Source: Selaginella tamariscina
Taxonomy: Eukaryota > Streptophyta > Lycopodiopsida > Selaginellales > Selaginellaceae
Direction of reading: 5' to 3'
NCBI GenBank assembly: GCA_003024785.1
Contig: PUQB01000067.1
Span: 335,999-399,998, forward strand
DNA length: 64,000 bases
Shown: piece after piece, positions 22,258 through 34,869 of the stretch
Layout of the letters: each line of letters starts with the position of its first letter
Position numbering within the stretch: the stretch's first letter is position 1
The notes under the pieces: generated by a model
What the model was told of the DNA's origin: nothing
Database searches by the model: none
What the model saw: the letters and a program-made list of their open reading frames with translations, nothing else
Translations under genes and position numbers: made by a program

Positions 22258-24231
22258 CCGGCATGCACACGCATTAAAACAATAAATACTTACTTGACCA
22301 TCCGGAGACATGGCAAGGTACAGAACTCTATAAGTATGTCCCGTGAGCGTTGTCAGCTAGATAATGATAAAGTATATCACAATTGAGCATAGATTAGATT
22401 ATAAATTGATTCTTACCTTTGTCATTGTTGGATACTTCCACACGATGATTTGGTTCTGTGAATAACCGTGTGTACTTACTAGCTCGTTCACATTCTTGGA
22501 CCACATTAGATTGCAAACCTGTCAGAATTAATAAACGCTTACAATGCAGGCACGTAAGCATGTAAAACTAGTTAGCGAATGATAGGGATCGGAACTTACC
22601 TGACCGCCAGTGTCTACATAGTTAAGATGCGAGTTTGTAGATGTGTTTCCAGAACCTAATACAGCGGTCAGCAGTTCCACCACCTGATGCTAGAACTCCG
22701 TGTTGATGTGGTGACCATGCGATTGCCTTCACCGCAGCAGTGTGCTCACTAAACCTAAACCGGTTGCGTTGACGATCGATTCCATACGAAAAGCTATGAA
22801 AGAAAAGCTTAAATCATCAAACACACATGAAAGGAATATATGGCGTGCGTGTGTTATACAAAAATGTATGTGTGCAAATATAAACAGGTATAAGGACATT
22901 ACCTGATTGTCATTGCCACCCGAAGCCAGCTCCCGATCATCAAATGACCATTTCAACCCGCAAACCTGAAATTAACACAAAACACGTCATGTGTTATCTA
23001 CACATATGTATATTATATATACATAAAACAGAGTAATTGACAGGAGTATGTCTTACTTCTGACTTGTGACCAACAAACTTGGTAGCACAATCATCAGGCG
23101 CACGAACGTCGTGGTTGACAATATTCCGGTCTCTGCTTCCGGATGAAAGAATAAGCGACCCCCATGCCAAGCATCCCACTCGTGTCCTGTGACCATCCAT
23201 GGTCCTCACTCGCTTGCAGCGTATTGCATCGTAAATCTACATTAACCACTAACTTAGAGTTCCTTCTTTCACGCAGCATGTAGAATGCGTGCGCATGTCT
23301 CATGTGTGAACATGTATGGTTTATGTGCGTGCGTACCTGTACTTCCCCTAGGTTTGGTACCCACTGCAAGATAGTTTCCACGATGTGTCCACGCAACAGA
23401 GCAGACACTGTCATCCGGTCCGAGACACACAGTTTTGTAACCTACAAGACCGCAAAACCATGGAACCTTTTCACAAGCTTCTTTCTATCATTGAGCTCAA
23501 AGTCTAATGTACCTTGCTTGTGGAAGCACTCCATAAATAAACGCAGTTTCCGAGACCAACAGCTAGCACATTGTGTGCAGACCAGTCGACTAGATTAAGA
23601 TAAAAATCGTCTTGCAATGCAGGTGCGTCAAGTACCTAGGAAGAACATTATCAGAAAATAACGTTACGGATACATGCGCGTGAGCACGCACGCACGCGCA
23701 AACCTTGAATGGTGCTTTGGGTATTTTTCGTTGAACTTTGCTGGGGCTAACGGAAACGCAAGAACTAAAATCCAGAGGACCTGGAGAAAGAGAAGACTCT
23801 GATCTTATTATAGATCCTCCAGCCGTTCTAGTATCGCTCTTGAATCTCAACAAGTTCCTGCTAGGACTCAGAGGTGACTTCGAATCTCTAATACCACCCA
23901 TTGTCTTCTCGGGGGTTGCTGGGGAGAGTGCTTCTTCACCAAGGAGCTCAGACCGCAAGAGCATGGAGTAGAGCGCACCTGATTCTTCTTTGGACTCGCT
24001 CCCGAGAGAATGGGATTTCTCCAGGAGTGCGAAGCCGGCAAGGTTAGAGCTCGATCGGCTTGGAATAAATCTATCACTGTAGCTTGTCCGGGTCGGCGAT
24101 GCAGCTGCATTGGTTCTTGAGGAGATGACATCAACCTGAAGCCTCTCCGCTGTCATGCCGCTTGGCAGGTTAAGCCGCGCTCGTGCAGATCTCGACCTTT
24201 CTTGCACCACAACATTCTCTACACTTCCCAT
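21988..24231 (-). CDS. FZR: FZR/CCS52 (Cdh1-type) activator of the anaphase-promoting complex
   Basis: Ten exons: 23704-24231, 23513-23635, 23337-23441, 23057-23236, 22903-22965, 22600-22793, 22417-22518, 22294-22356, 22101-22169 and 21988-22041, for about 490 residues. The N-terminal exon carries the C-box [17 protein letters not shown] and the [20 protein letters not shown] segment. Seven WD40-type blades follow ([66 protein letters not shown]), and the protein ends in RTHIR, the IR tail that docks on the APC/C. Plant CCS52 proteins make the APC/C degrade mitotic cyclins and drive endoreduplication. The frame shifts by one base at four points, two in exon 3 (near 23426 and 23353) and two in exon 6 (near 22757 and 22646), mostly in runs of A/T, yet the blades match on both sides. 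The start is the first ATG of the MGSVENVVV reading. Confidence 0.93.
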
Positions 24232-24489
24232 AACCAAATGCACTGATTTTAATCGGACAAGTTCGGATTCTACTGAATATCAGCTGTAATCGCCATGAAA
24301 TCCGGGATTTTGCAGAGTCCAGAAACAGAGAGAAACCTTCTTCGACATGCAAATTTCTAGCGCGAGGATTGCTTACCAGGAGTGATTGAGCATCCAATGG
24401 AAGAACCCTAGCGCCTGGGGGAGTCCGTGGAATCGGGGGACTGCTTCTGGCGCAATGCTCGGTACCAACGACAGGATGGCATGACACGT

Positions 24490-25668
24490 CAGGATGCCAG
24501 TCGAGCTGTCATTCCATGTCATTGGAATTGCAACGTTTGTATTCTTACTTCTCAACGGTCATGCTTAAAAATCTTTGTTTAATCAAAGACATTAAATAAC
24601 TGTCTAACTGGAACTTAATTAATCTCTTTATAATGCTGGATCATCATCATTGAAAATAATTATGTAAACTTATCTAATGAGTCAAAATAACATTTCATTT
24701 TACCTTATAAAAATATATATTTTTTGAATATTTTATGGGTTTCAAATCTATTTTTACTATTTAAAATAGTTTTGAGGCCAATAAAAAGTAATGAAATCAA
24801 AGTAATTAATTAATTAATCTTGTTAAATTCTATCAGGAAAGTCAAAGGTCTCTTAAGATTCTTAGGTCGAATCCTTAGATAATAATTATTATATAAATAT
24901 GATTATTACTTCTTAAACATGGTATATACACAGTTTATATTCAAAAATTCAGATTACTACCCATTTATACTTGCATAATATCTAAATTAGATGTACTTTT
25001 AAATTCTTAATTGAATAGAAAATAATGAATATAGATTTAAGCAATCCAATGAGGATATATCCTTACATATTATATAAAATATTATTAATTTTGGTTCAAT
25101 AAGGCTAAACAAAATAAGAATAACAAAACTTCACTTGAAACATAGAGCTGGGTTTAGGATGAACTGCCCTTTCTTTTGGGAAGTATGTTAAATTCTTAAC
25201 TTGTAAGAATTTTAAACTTTCTTGAATTTTAGAATATTTTTAATTATAACAATCAGGCTACTAATCATTTTAATTATTATTTTTAATTATTATCATCTAT
25301 TAATCATTTTAATTATATAATGATTAGTGGTATTAAACGATATTGATTAGTTATAGGTGTAGAAGAAACATGGCTTGAATATTTAGTGATGGAATTTCCA
25401 TGTTTTATTAATGTGTTAGTCAAGTTGACTTAGCCCCACGCCCTAAACCCCTAGGGATAAGTATTATTCATTTAAGAGTGATAGTCCGCTTTATAAAATG
25501 ACAACATGGAGGGTATATTACATAGGATAGGTGTAGAAAAAACATGTTAAAGACAAAAATGCATCTGGTTCATTCCTCCCTAGCATAAGTGCAGGTTATG
25601 TCATTAAAGCAGCCGTCCTAAATTTAACATGTAAGGGTATTTCACACCTAAGGATAGCTTACCCTTAG
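24490..25668. other. AT-rich intergenic DNA with old repeat remains
   Basis: No gene is supported. From about 25420 to 25668 the sequence resembles a diverged piece of the TGTCATAG-type LTR family (CCCTAAACCCCTAGGG, GGATAGCTTACCCTTAG). The solo LTR that follows therefore sits in an older relative of itself. Confidence 0.55.
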
Positions 25669-27289
25669 TGTCATAATTTTTATTATGATTTCTCTTTACT
25701 TTGGACATTGATTGTTATTATTTACCGAATTAAGAATGTAATAAGAAATCCTTGCTTAATGCACTTAGGTGTTGAAGGGTAGTTTGACCGATTATCCCTA
25801 GATACTGCAAGAAACTCTAAGCGAATGTAGTACTTAGTAAACTTTTACCTTAGTTTTCAGTGTCCTATTTAGGTTCCTAGTTGTCTTCGATGAGTCCGGC
25901 ATGTTAGATATATTTAGATATACCCCTAGGGTTGACATGTTAGGGTTTTAGGGGTCAATGATGAAACTCACCAAGTATATTCCCATTAAGAATGAGATTT
26001 TGTGCTAGCCCACTTTACAAAATAGGAAAATAGGAGGGGGCGCTCTGTCACATATATTTAGTAATACATGTAGTGAGGGTTCCTAGGTTCATGATTGAGC
26101 TCGTTACTCTTTTACTGGTGCAAACTCTAGCTTGTGTTATTAAGGCATCACCCTCTATTGTGACGCCTCAACTTTCATACAATAGGGGTACATCCCAGCT
26201 TTGGGGTAGCCTACCCTTAACATTGGTACCTAGAAGATTTTGTCAGAATGCATGTTCCAAGGTTAGAGGTTGAAACATGTCTCCAGCCTTCTACTCCATG
26301 TCAAGGTAAGAGTAGCACTCACAGTTAAGTAAGGCACATTCGTGTCCTTGTCCAACTATGGCCTTGGGATCTTGGTTAATAGGTTTCCTTACCGAGTTCA
26401 CGAGGGATCACAAAAGGGTTCTAAAGTCAGCATTTGAGAGCCATGGTCGTGGCACATGGTGTAACTCTTAAATCTAGGAAGCTATGGCATGATAGCCCAC
26501 ATCGTGGGAGACAGTGTCACATGAAGATGTGACAATAGGCTAGACGACACATGGTATAACGCTTAAGGCATGCCCTTTGAGGTTGTGTCATGAGTTTGTC
26601 ACCAAGGGCTGGATACTCTAGCAAACAAGCATGCTTGTACTCACACCAGGGTGCTAAGCCTTGGACATTAACTCAAGGAAGGTTAGGTCTTGTAACTAGG
26701 TGTGCTTTTGTCACACTTAGCTAGGGGTTGTTCTCCTTGGGATCTAAGGGTTGAATAACTTAAACTCATTAGCAAAAGCTCTTTTACGAGGCACTCACAA
26801 GGTCGTGTACTTAGGGTTATTCAAACCTAGCCTTAGGGAGTTTACTTAGCAGAACACTCGTGTCCTCATTAAGTACTAACCCTAGGTCTAAGGTACGACT
26901 TGGCCACTCAATTAGTTGTGATTTAGGGTACCCCTTGTCTCCCTAAAGGAGTTGTATTCCTGGATGAGGGTGATTCCTCAAAAGGTAAGTGACGATGCCT
27001 TATATGTCATGAGGGTATGTGTGAGACACGTCTCCTTTGTGGGTTAGGGCATGAGCCTGTCTAGGTTTACTGGGACAGGATCCTAAAGTCTACTTTGGTT
27101 ATTCTCTAGGGTTTGGGGGATAGTCATTCTAGAGGACTTAGGGTAGAACCCTGAGTCTTATGCATCTAAGTCAAACTCTTAAGGTTATCTTTAAAGACTT
27201 AGCATTGCTCACACAAGGTGTTAATGTCGAATAGCCACTTGGCAGCTACGTGTTGGCACATGTTGGCCCTTTGGGTTAAAACTTTGACA
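25669..27289 (+). mobile_element. Solo LTR, chromovirus family with TGTCATAG start
   Basis: A 1.62-kb LTR starting TGTCATAATTTTTATTATGA and ending AAACTTTGACA, with CTTAG immediately on both sides (25664-25668 and 27290-27294). No internal retroelement sequence adjoins it, so it is a solo LTR left by LTR-LTR recombination. It matches the LTR sequences at 28.9, 29.6-31.3, 31.6-32.8, 33.6-34.8 and 40.8 kb. Small frames inside are not genes. Confidence 0.88.
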
Positions 27290-27294
27290 CTTAG

Positions 27295-28440
27295 CATAGC
27301 ATATCTACACTGTTATGCCCATGTACACTGCATATATGGAATTCATTAAGTCCTTTCATCCAATAACTTAATCGCACATCTAGTTGAAGTACACATTTTG
27401 CTAGTTATGATAGGTTCTTTTTACTAAGTTCCTAAGGATTCACATAATGGTTCTAGAGTTAGCATTTACATTAATCACTCCCTCTTATTATCAATTAGCT
27501 TGAAAACATGTTTCAACCTACAACACTATAGTATAACATACCAAAACCCAAACCTTCATATCTCACGATTACGATTATTCCATGTGGTATTAATATTCTC
27601 AATATTCATCGGATTTCATATTACTTTGGCAAATTATAATCATAAATACTTTCAAAGTCCAAAGTAATAAATTCTAAATATATGAGGTGATAAAACCTTT
27701 CATGTTCTTAAATTAGATATTGAATCATACATTAAGGACTTTGGATCATGATTAAAAGGAAACCAAATTCTTGATTGCTCTAGCACTATGTCATCAAATC
27801 AAAAAACACCAACATTGAACTTAAGAAGCACCATCAAGAAACTTAAGAACACTATCAAACATTGAGATAGATTTGATAAGGAATTAAAGGACATCATGAA
27901 ACCTTAAGTTAAAAATCTTGTTTTTTTTAAAACATTTTAAGAAACAAAAAATACATATTTTGTATGTTTTCTGAGGATTCATATTTGCAACCACGATGTA
28001 GAGTCAAGAAATCAATTTGAGTAATGTCAATTTTCAAATTTCTTAAAATACAAATTATTTAAGAAGGTACATGCACCAAAACCTCCAATGTATACTCAAA
28101 TATTCACGTGTTAACAACATTTTTAAACTTATTTATAAGACTAACAAGTTGCATTACTTAACTTAAATTCCCTTGTTAATGAAGAAATCATCATTGGTCA
28201 AAAGCTTAAACCAATCAAACCCCATAATGCAAGCCCCATTGTCAGTTCCAAGCTTAAAAAGTTAGCAATAAAATGCATATGTGTGTGTTGAATGCCTTTG
28301 TCATAGTTCTAATATGGTGGGTTGACTACATGGGCAAAGATTGTGGGATATGTAGGATATGTGGGTAAAAGACTCAAGCGTAACTAGGTCATCATGACAA
28401 GGGGCCCTTTCATAAACACTAATTGGCCATTTGCCTAGTT
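27295..28440. other. AT-rich DNA, no gene seen
   Basis: Nothing coding is supported. The segment from about 28306 (GGTGGGTTGACTAC) resembles 32842-32965 and leads into the chromovirus remnant downstream. Confidence 0.5.
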
Positions 28441-29594
28441 GGCCTAAGGGGAAAACATAAACGTGAATATCTTATTAAGTGGAAAGGTTACCCGGCATGC
28501 AAGTCGACATGGGAACCATTAGAGACAAAATGCAATGAAGTTGGTGAATGAGTTTGAGGCGAGGTTTCAAACTAATTAAGAAATAAAGTGTTATTTCTTT
28601 TTAACCTAGGGGCCGACATACAACATTAACTAGAGGTCTCCAAAATAAATTCTAGTTAACTTAAAGAAATTAACTAACTTGTTTGTGTTGGGTTACAGAC
28701 TTTGCAGATGTGCAAAAGGTCTCCAAGTGACTTCATGTTGTAAGTGGTGCTCCAGCAACTAAATTGTCACCTAATGAATGACGATTCTGAAATACTTGGC
28801 TTCACGTAATGCAAGGGGGGTAATAAAACTTGTGAGCTTTTGCTGACTCCACATAGACTGATTAGCGTTATTTTTTGGTTAATTTTTTCTAACCTAATCT
28901 AGTCTTAGAGTTGGACATCAACGAGGACGTTTTCAAAGGTGGGGAGTGTGTCATAGTTTTTACTATGACTTAACCTTTTACTTTGGGGTTTGACTGTTGT
29001 TACCTATTGAGTTGTGTGATGAACCCTAAATGCAGTAGGAAACAGGCCCACTTAGTGCCCTTGGGTATCTGGTGATGGTCTGGCTGGGTGTCATTAGGTA
29101 TTTGTAGGAAACTCTAGGCAAAGCTAGAACTTACTTTCTAGAAAACTCTCTCCCAATTTGATGTTAGGTTTTCTGGTATAGCTTGTCAAAAGGGTTAGGG
29201 AACCCCTAGGGTTGTTCTAACCCTACACCCTAATAACCCCCTAAGGGTTAAGTTTAGGGTTAGGGTTTAGGCATCTCATTTCATTAAGGCCCACTTACTC
29301 ACTTAGGAAAACATGGGGGGGGGGGGGGGGCTTCGTCATAGTAGAGTATGTGTAGTGAGGCTTCCCGGGTTCAAAAGAGAGCTTGTTAACCTCCTATCGG
29401 TGCAAGCTAAGCTTGTGTCGTCAAAGCGCAACCCTTTGTTGTGCCGCTCTAACTTTCACACGACAAGGGTATGTCCCCTTTGGGTTAGACTATCCTTATC
29501 GTTGGCAAGATCTCGCCTTTGTGACCGGGTACGTCACTTTCAAGGAGTTAGTCAAATTTCTTAGTCCAAAACCTGCTCACAAGCTTAAAGGTAT
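28441..29594 (+). mobile_element. 3' remnant of a Ty3/gypsy chromovirus and the first part of its LTR
   Basis: The stretch 28450-28560 encodes a chromodomain-like YLIKWKGYPACKSTWEPLE segment, as found at the end of chromovirus integrases. A purine-rich GGTGGGGAG tract then precedes an LTR beginning TGTCATAG at 28949. That LTR is interrupted at 29594 by a solo LTR in the opposite orientation and resumes after 31300. The remnant is a broken fossil with only its 3' part left. Confidence 0.8.
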
Positions 29595-31295
29595 TGTCAA
29601 AATTTTTAACCCGAAGAGCCAAACACGTGGCTGCCAAGTGGCCATTCGGCGTCATCACCTTGTGAGCAACGCTAAGTCTTCCAAGATAACCCTAAGAGTC
29701 TGACTCAGAGGCCCAATTAGGCAAAGACTTAGAGTCCTACCCTAAGTCCCTAGAATGACCATCCCCTAACCCTAGAGGATAACCCAGTAGACTTTAGGAT
29801 CTGTCCCAGTAGACCTAGACAGGCTCATGCCCTAACCCCACAAAGGAGATGTGTCTCACACATACCCCGTGACAGAGCTAAGGCATCGTCACTTACCCCT
29901 TGAGGAATCACCCTCATCGGGAGTACAACCCTTTAGGGCGACTTGAACCACAACTAACCCCTAAGGGTTTGAGTGGCCAAGTCATACCTAGACCTAGGCT
30001 AATACTTAGTGAGGACACGAGTGTTCTGCTAAGCAAACTCCCTAAGGCTAGTTTGGATAACCCTAAGTACATGACCTTGCGAGTGCTTCACGAAAAGGCT
30101 CCTACTAACAAGCTTAGGTTGTTCAACCCCTGGATTCCAAGGAGAACACTCCCCTAGCCAAGTGTGCCTAAGCACACCTAGTTACGAGACCTAACCTCCC
30201 TTGAGCAAATGCCCAAGGCTTAGCACCCTAGTGCGAGCACAAGCATGTCTGTTTGCTAAGTATCCAACCCCTTGGCAAAGCCCATGACACAACCCCAAAG
30301 GCGTGCCTCAGGCGTTGTATCGTGTGACGTTTAGCCCAGTGTCACATCTCCATGTGACACTGCCTTCCCGTGTGGGCTATCATGCCATAGCCCTTAGATT
30401 CAAGAGTTGCACCAAGTGCCACAAACGTGGCTCCTAAATGCCAACTCTAGAACCCCTTAGTGAACCCTCAGGAACTGGTAATGTGAACCTCAAACAAGAT
30501 CCCAGCCCATGTTGGACAAGGACACGAATGTGCCTTGCTTGGCCATGAGTGCTACACCTGCTTGACGTGGAGGAGGAGGCTGGAGACAAGCCTCAACCTC
30601 CGCATCTTGAAACGTGCATTCCAACAGACCTCCAGGTGGATTCGCCAACGTTAAGGGTAATCTACCGAAGGTGGGACGTACCCCTGTCATTGGAAGTTAG
30701 GGCGCACAACAGAGGGTTGTGCCTTGATGACACAAGCTAGAGCTTGCACCGGGAGAAGAGTAACGAGCTCAGTCATGAACCCAGGAACCCTCACTCCTAT
30801 ATACTACCTTATTTATGTGACAGACCCCCCGCCCCCCCTCCCCTCCCGCCCGCCTTATTTTCCTGTTTACATAAGTGGGTTGGCATGGAATTTCATTCCC
30901 AGAGGAAATATACTTGGTGAGTTAATTAATGACTCATTAACCCCTAAACCTTAACCTGAGGGGTTTAGGGCTGGGGTTAGGGCAACCTAGGGCAACCCTA
31001 GGGTTAGGTCAACCCTAGGGGTGTTTCTACCCATATTTGACTTGTCGAACTCACCAAAACCACCCAAAAACCTAACTGGGACACAAAAAACTAGGGTAAG
31101 AGTTTTCTAGATGGAAGTGCTAGCTTCGCCCAGAGTTTCTTGCAAATACCTAATGACACCCGGCCAGACCATCACTAGATATCCAAGTGCACTAAGCGGG
31201 CCTGTTTCTTCTACACCTGGGGCTTATCAACATAGTACAATAGGTAACAACAGTCAACGTTCAAAGTAAATGGGAGTCATAGTAAAAAAATGATA
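29595..31295 (-). mobile_element. Solo LTR (reverse orientation) nested in another LTR
   Basis: A 1.7-kb reverse-oriented copy of the same LTR family. It is flanked by GGTAT at 29590-29594 and 31296-31300, so it is a true insertion. The host LTR reads across the gap as AAAGGTATTGTCCGAG, and the copy at 41.5 kb has the corresponding uninterrupted sequence. Its open frames are LTR sequence, not genes. Confidence 0.88.
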
Positions 31296-31590
31296 GGTAT
31301 TGTCCGAGTCCACGTTCCGCAGAACTAGTGGTTAAGGCTTTGCTTTGGTTGCCCCAACCACACCAAGTTAGGAATAACACCTATAGCTCGGCTAGTCCAC
31401 GTATCTTAATTCACAAGGTGAGCCTCATTCATGGACTTGGTCAGCTAGTGTTAAGCTCCTAAGGGTTGGGTTCCTAATATGGGTTACTTTACCAAATTTT
31501 GTGAGGTTTCCAGAGAGGAGATTCCATGGTTGGCATCTGGCAAGCCAATTTTATGGCATCAGGTATAAACTCTGACAATTGTATCAAGTG
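31296..31590 (+). mobile_element. Continuation of the interrupted LTR and flank
   Basis: From 31301 the sequence resumes the LTR broken at 29594 (CACGTTCCGCAGAACTAGTGG, shared with 41530-41550). It ends in the CTTGGTCAGCTAG region; the last 120 bases are of unknown origin. Confidence 0.65.
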
Positions 31591-32840
31591 TGTCATAGTT
31601 TTTTTATGACTCGACCTTTCCTTTGGGGTTTGACTATTGTTACCTATTGAGTTGTGTGACGAACCCTAGATGTAGTAAATACAGGCCTGCTTAAATGCAC
31701 TTAGGTATTTGGTGATGGTCCGGTCGGGTGTCATTAGCTATTTGTAGAAAACAAGTTAGAACTTACCTTTTAGAAAACTCGACGTTAGGTTTCTAGTATA
31801 GCTTGTCAAAAAGGGTTAGGAACACCCCTAGGGCTGACCTAACCCTAGGGTTGCCCTAACCCCACGCCCTAATACCCCCCCTAGGGGTTAGGGTTAAAAT
31901 TTTAAGCATCTCATTTCATTAAGTGCTAGCATTTCCGTGCTAGCCCACTTACTCACTTAGGAAAACAAGGGGGGGAGGCTCCGTCACATAAATAAGGTAG
32001 AGTATGTGTAGTGAGGCTTTTTGGGTTCAAAAGAGAGCTCGTTAACCTCCTACCGAGCTTTCTTTTGAAACCCCACGTCAATTGTCAAAGTATTAACAAG
32101 GAGGGCTAACATGTGGCAACACGTGGCTGCCAAGTGGCCTTCCGGTGTCAATTCTCTATGTGAGCAACGCTAAGTCTTCCAAGATAACCCTAAGAGTTTG
32201 ACTCAAATGCCTAGTTAAATAGAAGACTTAGAGTCCTACCTAAGTCCTTAGAATGACCATCCCCCAAACCTTAAAGGATATCCTAAGTAGACTTTAGGAT
32301 CCTATCCCAATAGACCTAGACATGCTCATGCCTTACCCTACAAAGAGATGTGTCTCACACATGCCTCCATAACAGAGCTAAGGCATCGTCACTTACCCCT
32401 TGGGGAATCACCCTCATTTGGGAGGACAACCTCTTTTAGGGCAAACAAGGGGTACCCTGAACCATGACTAATCCCTAAGGGTTTGAGTGGCCAAGTCATA
32501 CCCTAGACCTAGAGCTAGTACTTAGTAAGGACATGAGTGTGCGCCGTAGGCGGACACGAATGTTTTGATAAGCAAACTCCCTAAGGCTAGGTTTGGATAA
32601 TCCTAAGTACATGACCTTGGAGTGTCTCATGATAGGGCTTTTGTTAATGAGCTTAGGATGTTCAACATTTAGATCCTAAGGTGAACACCCCTAGCCAGGT
32701 GTGCCAAAGCACACTAGTACGAGACCTAAACTCCCTTGAGCGGATGCCTAAAGTTTAGCACCCTAATGCGAGCACAAGCATGCATGTTTACTAGAGTATC
32801 CAACCCTTGGCGACAAATCCATGATACGACCCCAAAACAT
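31591..32840. mobile_element. Two abutting LTR fragments in opposite orientation
   Basis: A forward LTR start (TGTCATAG, 31591 to about 32082) meets a reverse-oriented LTR end (TGTCAAAG, from 32083). The reverse copy runs to about 32840 and is incomplete. Both belong to the family of the 25.7-kb solo LTR. Confidence 0.75.
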
Positions 32841-33634
32841 GGTGGGTTGACTACCTAGGTAAAGATTGTAGGATATGTGGGCAAAAACTCAAGCGTAACT
32901 GGGTCATCATGACCAGGGGCCCTCTCATAAACACCAATTGGCCCTTTGCCTTATTGGCTTAAGGGGAGAAGGAAAGGTTGTGACAACCTTCTCCTCATAT
33001 ACACAATAAACTAAAAAAGTAAGCATATGTTCCAAACATTTCCATCACTCCAAACTACATAGATAAGAAATACAATACTAATCCCTTAAGCCACTATTTG
33101 AAGTCTTCCCATAATCCCACTTGCAAAGAAAATATGGATAACATATACAAGTAGTCATTATCAAGTACACTCAAAACTAAGGTTTACATTATATTAGTTC
33201 AAAATAAAATTTGAACTCAACAATATAGTCAATCTAATGTTACTTGTATTTAGTGTCACCAAATAGTATTTTGACTACAATGCCACCGGGTAACATATTC
33301 AGCTTATGTTAATACACCTAACTTTCTCACCATAACTTTAAGTTCAACATTATTGCCCACTTCTTGGTTATACTTTCAAAAACATGTGATGTAAATGAGA
33401 ACTCATTTCACACTTGTCATCAAACAATGTCATGTAACATTCTCATATATGAATATGCCACTTTCTTCAAAATCAAAGATGCACATTTGAACATAAATCA
33501 TTTTCATTTGAGCATTATTGTTGAAATCAAGATTCAATCTTGACCTAAGCCAAAACTTAGTCACTTTTTTAAATCATGTGTCATATCACTCTACACTAAA
33601 GAAAAGAAACATTTTCAAATTTGTGTAAACTTAG
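32841..33634. other. AT-rich DNA between LTR fragments
   Basis: The first 125 bases resemble 28306-28455. The rest is AT-rich and shows no coding or structural signal. Confidence 0.5.
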
Positions 33635-34780
33635 TGTCAAAGTTTTAACCTAAAGGGCCAACACGTTGGCAACACGAGGTTGCCAAGTGGCCTTCTAACG
33701 TCATCACCTTATGTGAGAAACGTTAAGTCTTTCAAGATAAACTATAAGAGTCTAAACCAAATGCCTAATTAGAAGACTTAGAGCCCTACCCTAAGTCCCC
33801 TAGAATGACCATCCCCCGAACCCTAGAGAATAACCCGAGTAAACTTTAGGATCATGTCTCAATAAACTTAGACAGGCTCATGCCCTAACTCCATAGAGAA
33901 GATGTGTCTCACACATACCCCATGACAGAGTTAAGGCATTGTCACTTAACCCTTGAGAAATCACCCTCATTCAGGAGTACAACCCTTTAGGGCGACAAGG
34001 GGTACCATGAACAACGACTAACCCCTAAGGGTTTGAGTGACCAAGTCATACCCTAGACCTAGGGCTAGTAATTAGTAAGGACACAAGTGTGTGTAGGCGG
34101 ACACGAGTGTCTTGCTAAGCAAACTCCCTAAAGCTAGGTTTAGATAACCCTAAATACTGACCTTGCAAGTGCCTCACAAAAGAAGGTGTTCTCCTTAGGA
34201 TTTAAGGGTTAAATAACCTAAGCTCATTAACAGAAGCCCTATCATAAGACACTCGCAAGGTCATGTACTTAAGGTTATCTAAGGAGTTTTCTTAGTAAAA
34301 CATTCATGTTCGCCTACGGCGCACACTCCTGTCCTCACTAAGTACTAGCCCTAGGTCTAGGGTATGACTTGGTCACTCAAACCCTTAGGGGTTAATCGTT
34401 GTTCATGGTATCCCTTGTCGCCCTAAAGGGTTGTACTCCCGAATGAGGGTGATTTCTCAAGGGTTAAGTGACAATGCCTTAACTCTGTCATGGGGGTATG
34501 TGTGAGACACATATCCTTTGTAGGGTTAGGGCATGAGCCTGTCTAGGTTTACTGGGATAAGATCCTAAAGTCTACTCGGGATATTCTCTAGGGTTTGGGG
34601 ATGGTCATTCTAGGGGACTTAAGGTGGGACTCTAAGACTTCTGTTTACTTAGGTATCTGAGTTAGACTCTTGGGGTCATCTTGGAAGACTTAGCATTGCT
34701 CACACAGGAAATTGATGCCGGAAGGCCACTTGGTGGCCACGTGTTGTCATGTGTTAGTCCTCCGGGTTAAAACTCTGATA
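33635..34780. repeat. Large inverted repeat made of two opposed LTR fragments
   Basis: The reverse-oriented LTR piece 33635 to about 34178 is the diverged inverse complement of about 34248-34780, with a 70-base centre near 34210. The outer ends TGTCAAAGTTTTAACC and GGGTTAAAACTCTGATA mirror each other. Each arm holds CTAGGTCTAGGGTATGACTTGG or its complement. Confidence 0.8.
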
Positions 34781-34869
34781 GACAATGCAAATAGAATGCA
34801 TGCAAATGCCGTACCACAAATGCAAGGGTTAAGGAAACTTTTAAGGTTTTACCTTCAATCTACACTCAA

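Noticed and set aside
29313-30954. Open frames of 60-106 residues as small genes
   Set aside because: They lie inside LTR sequence and recur, broken differently, in the other LTR copies.
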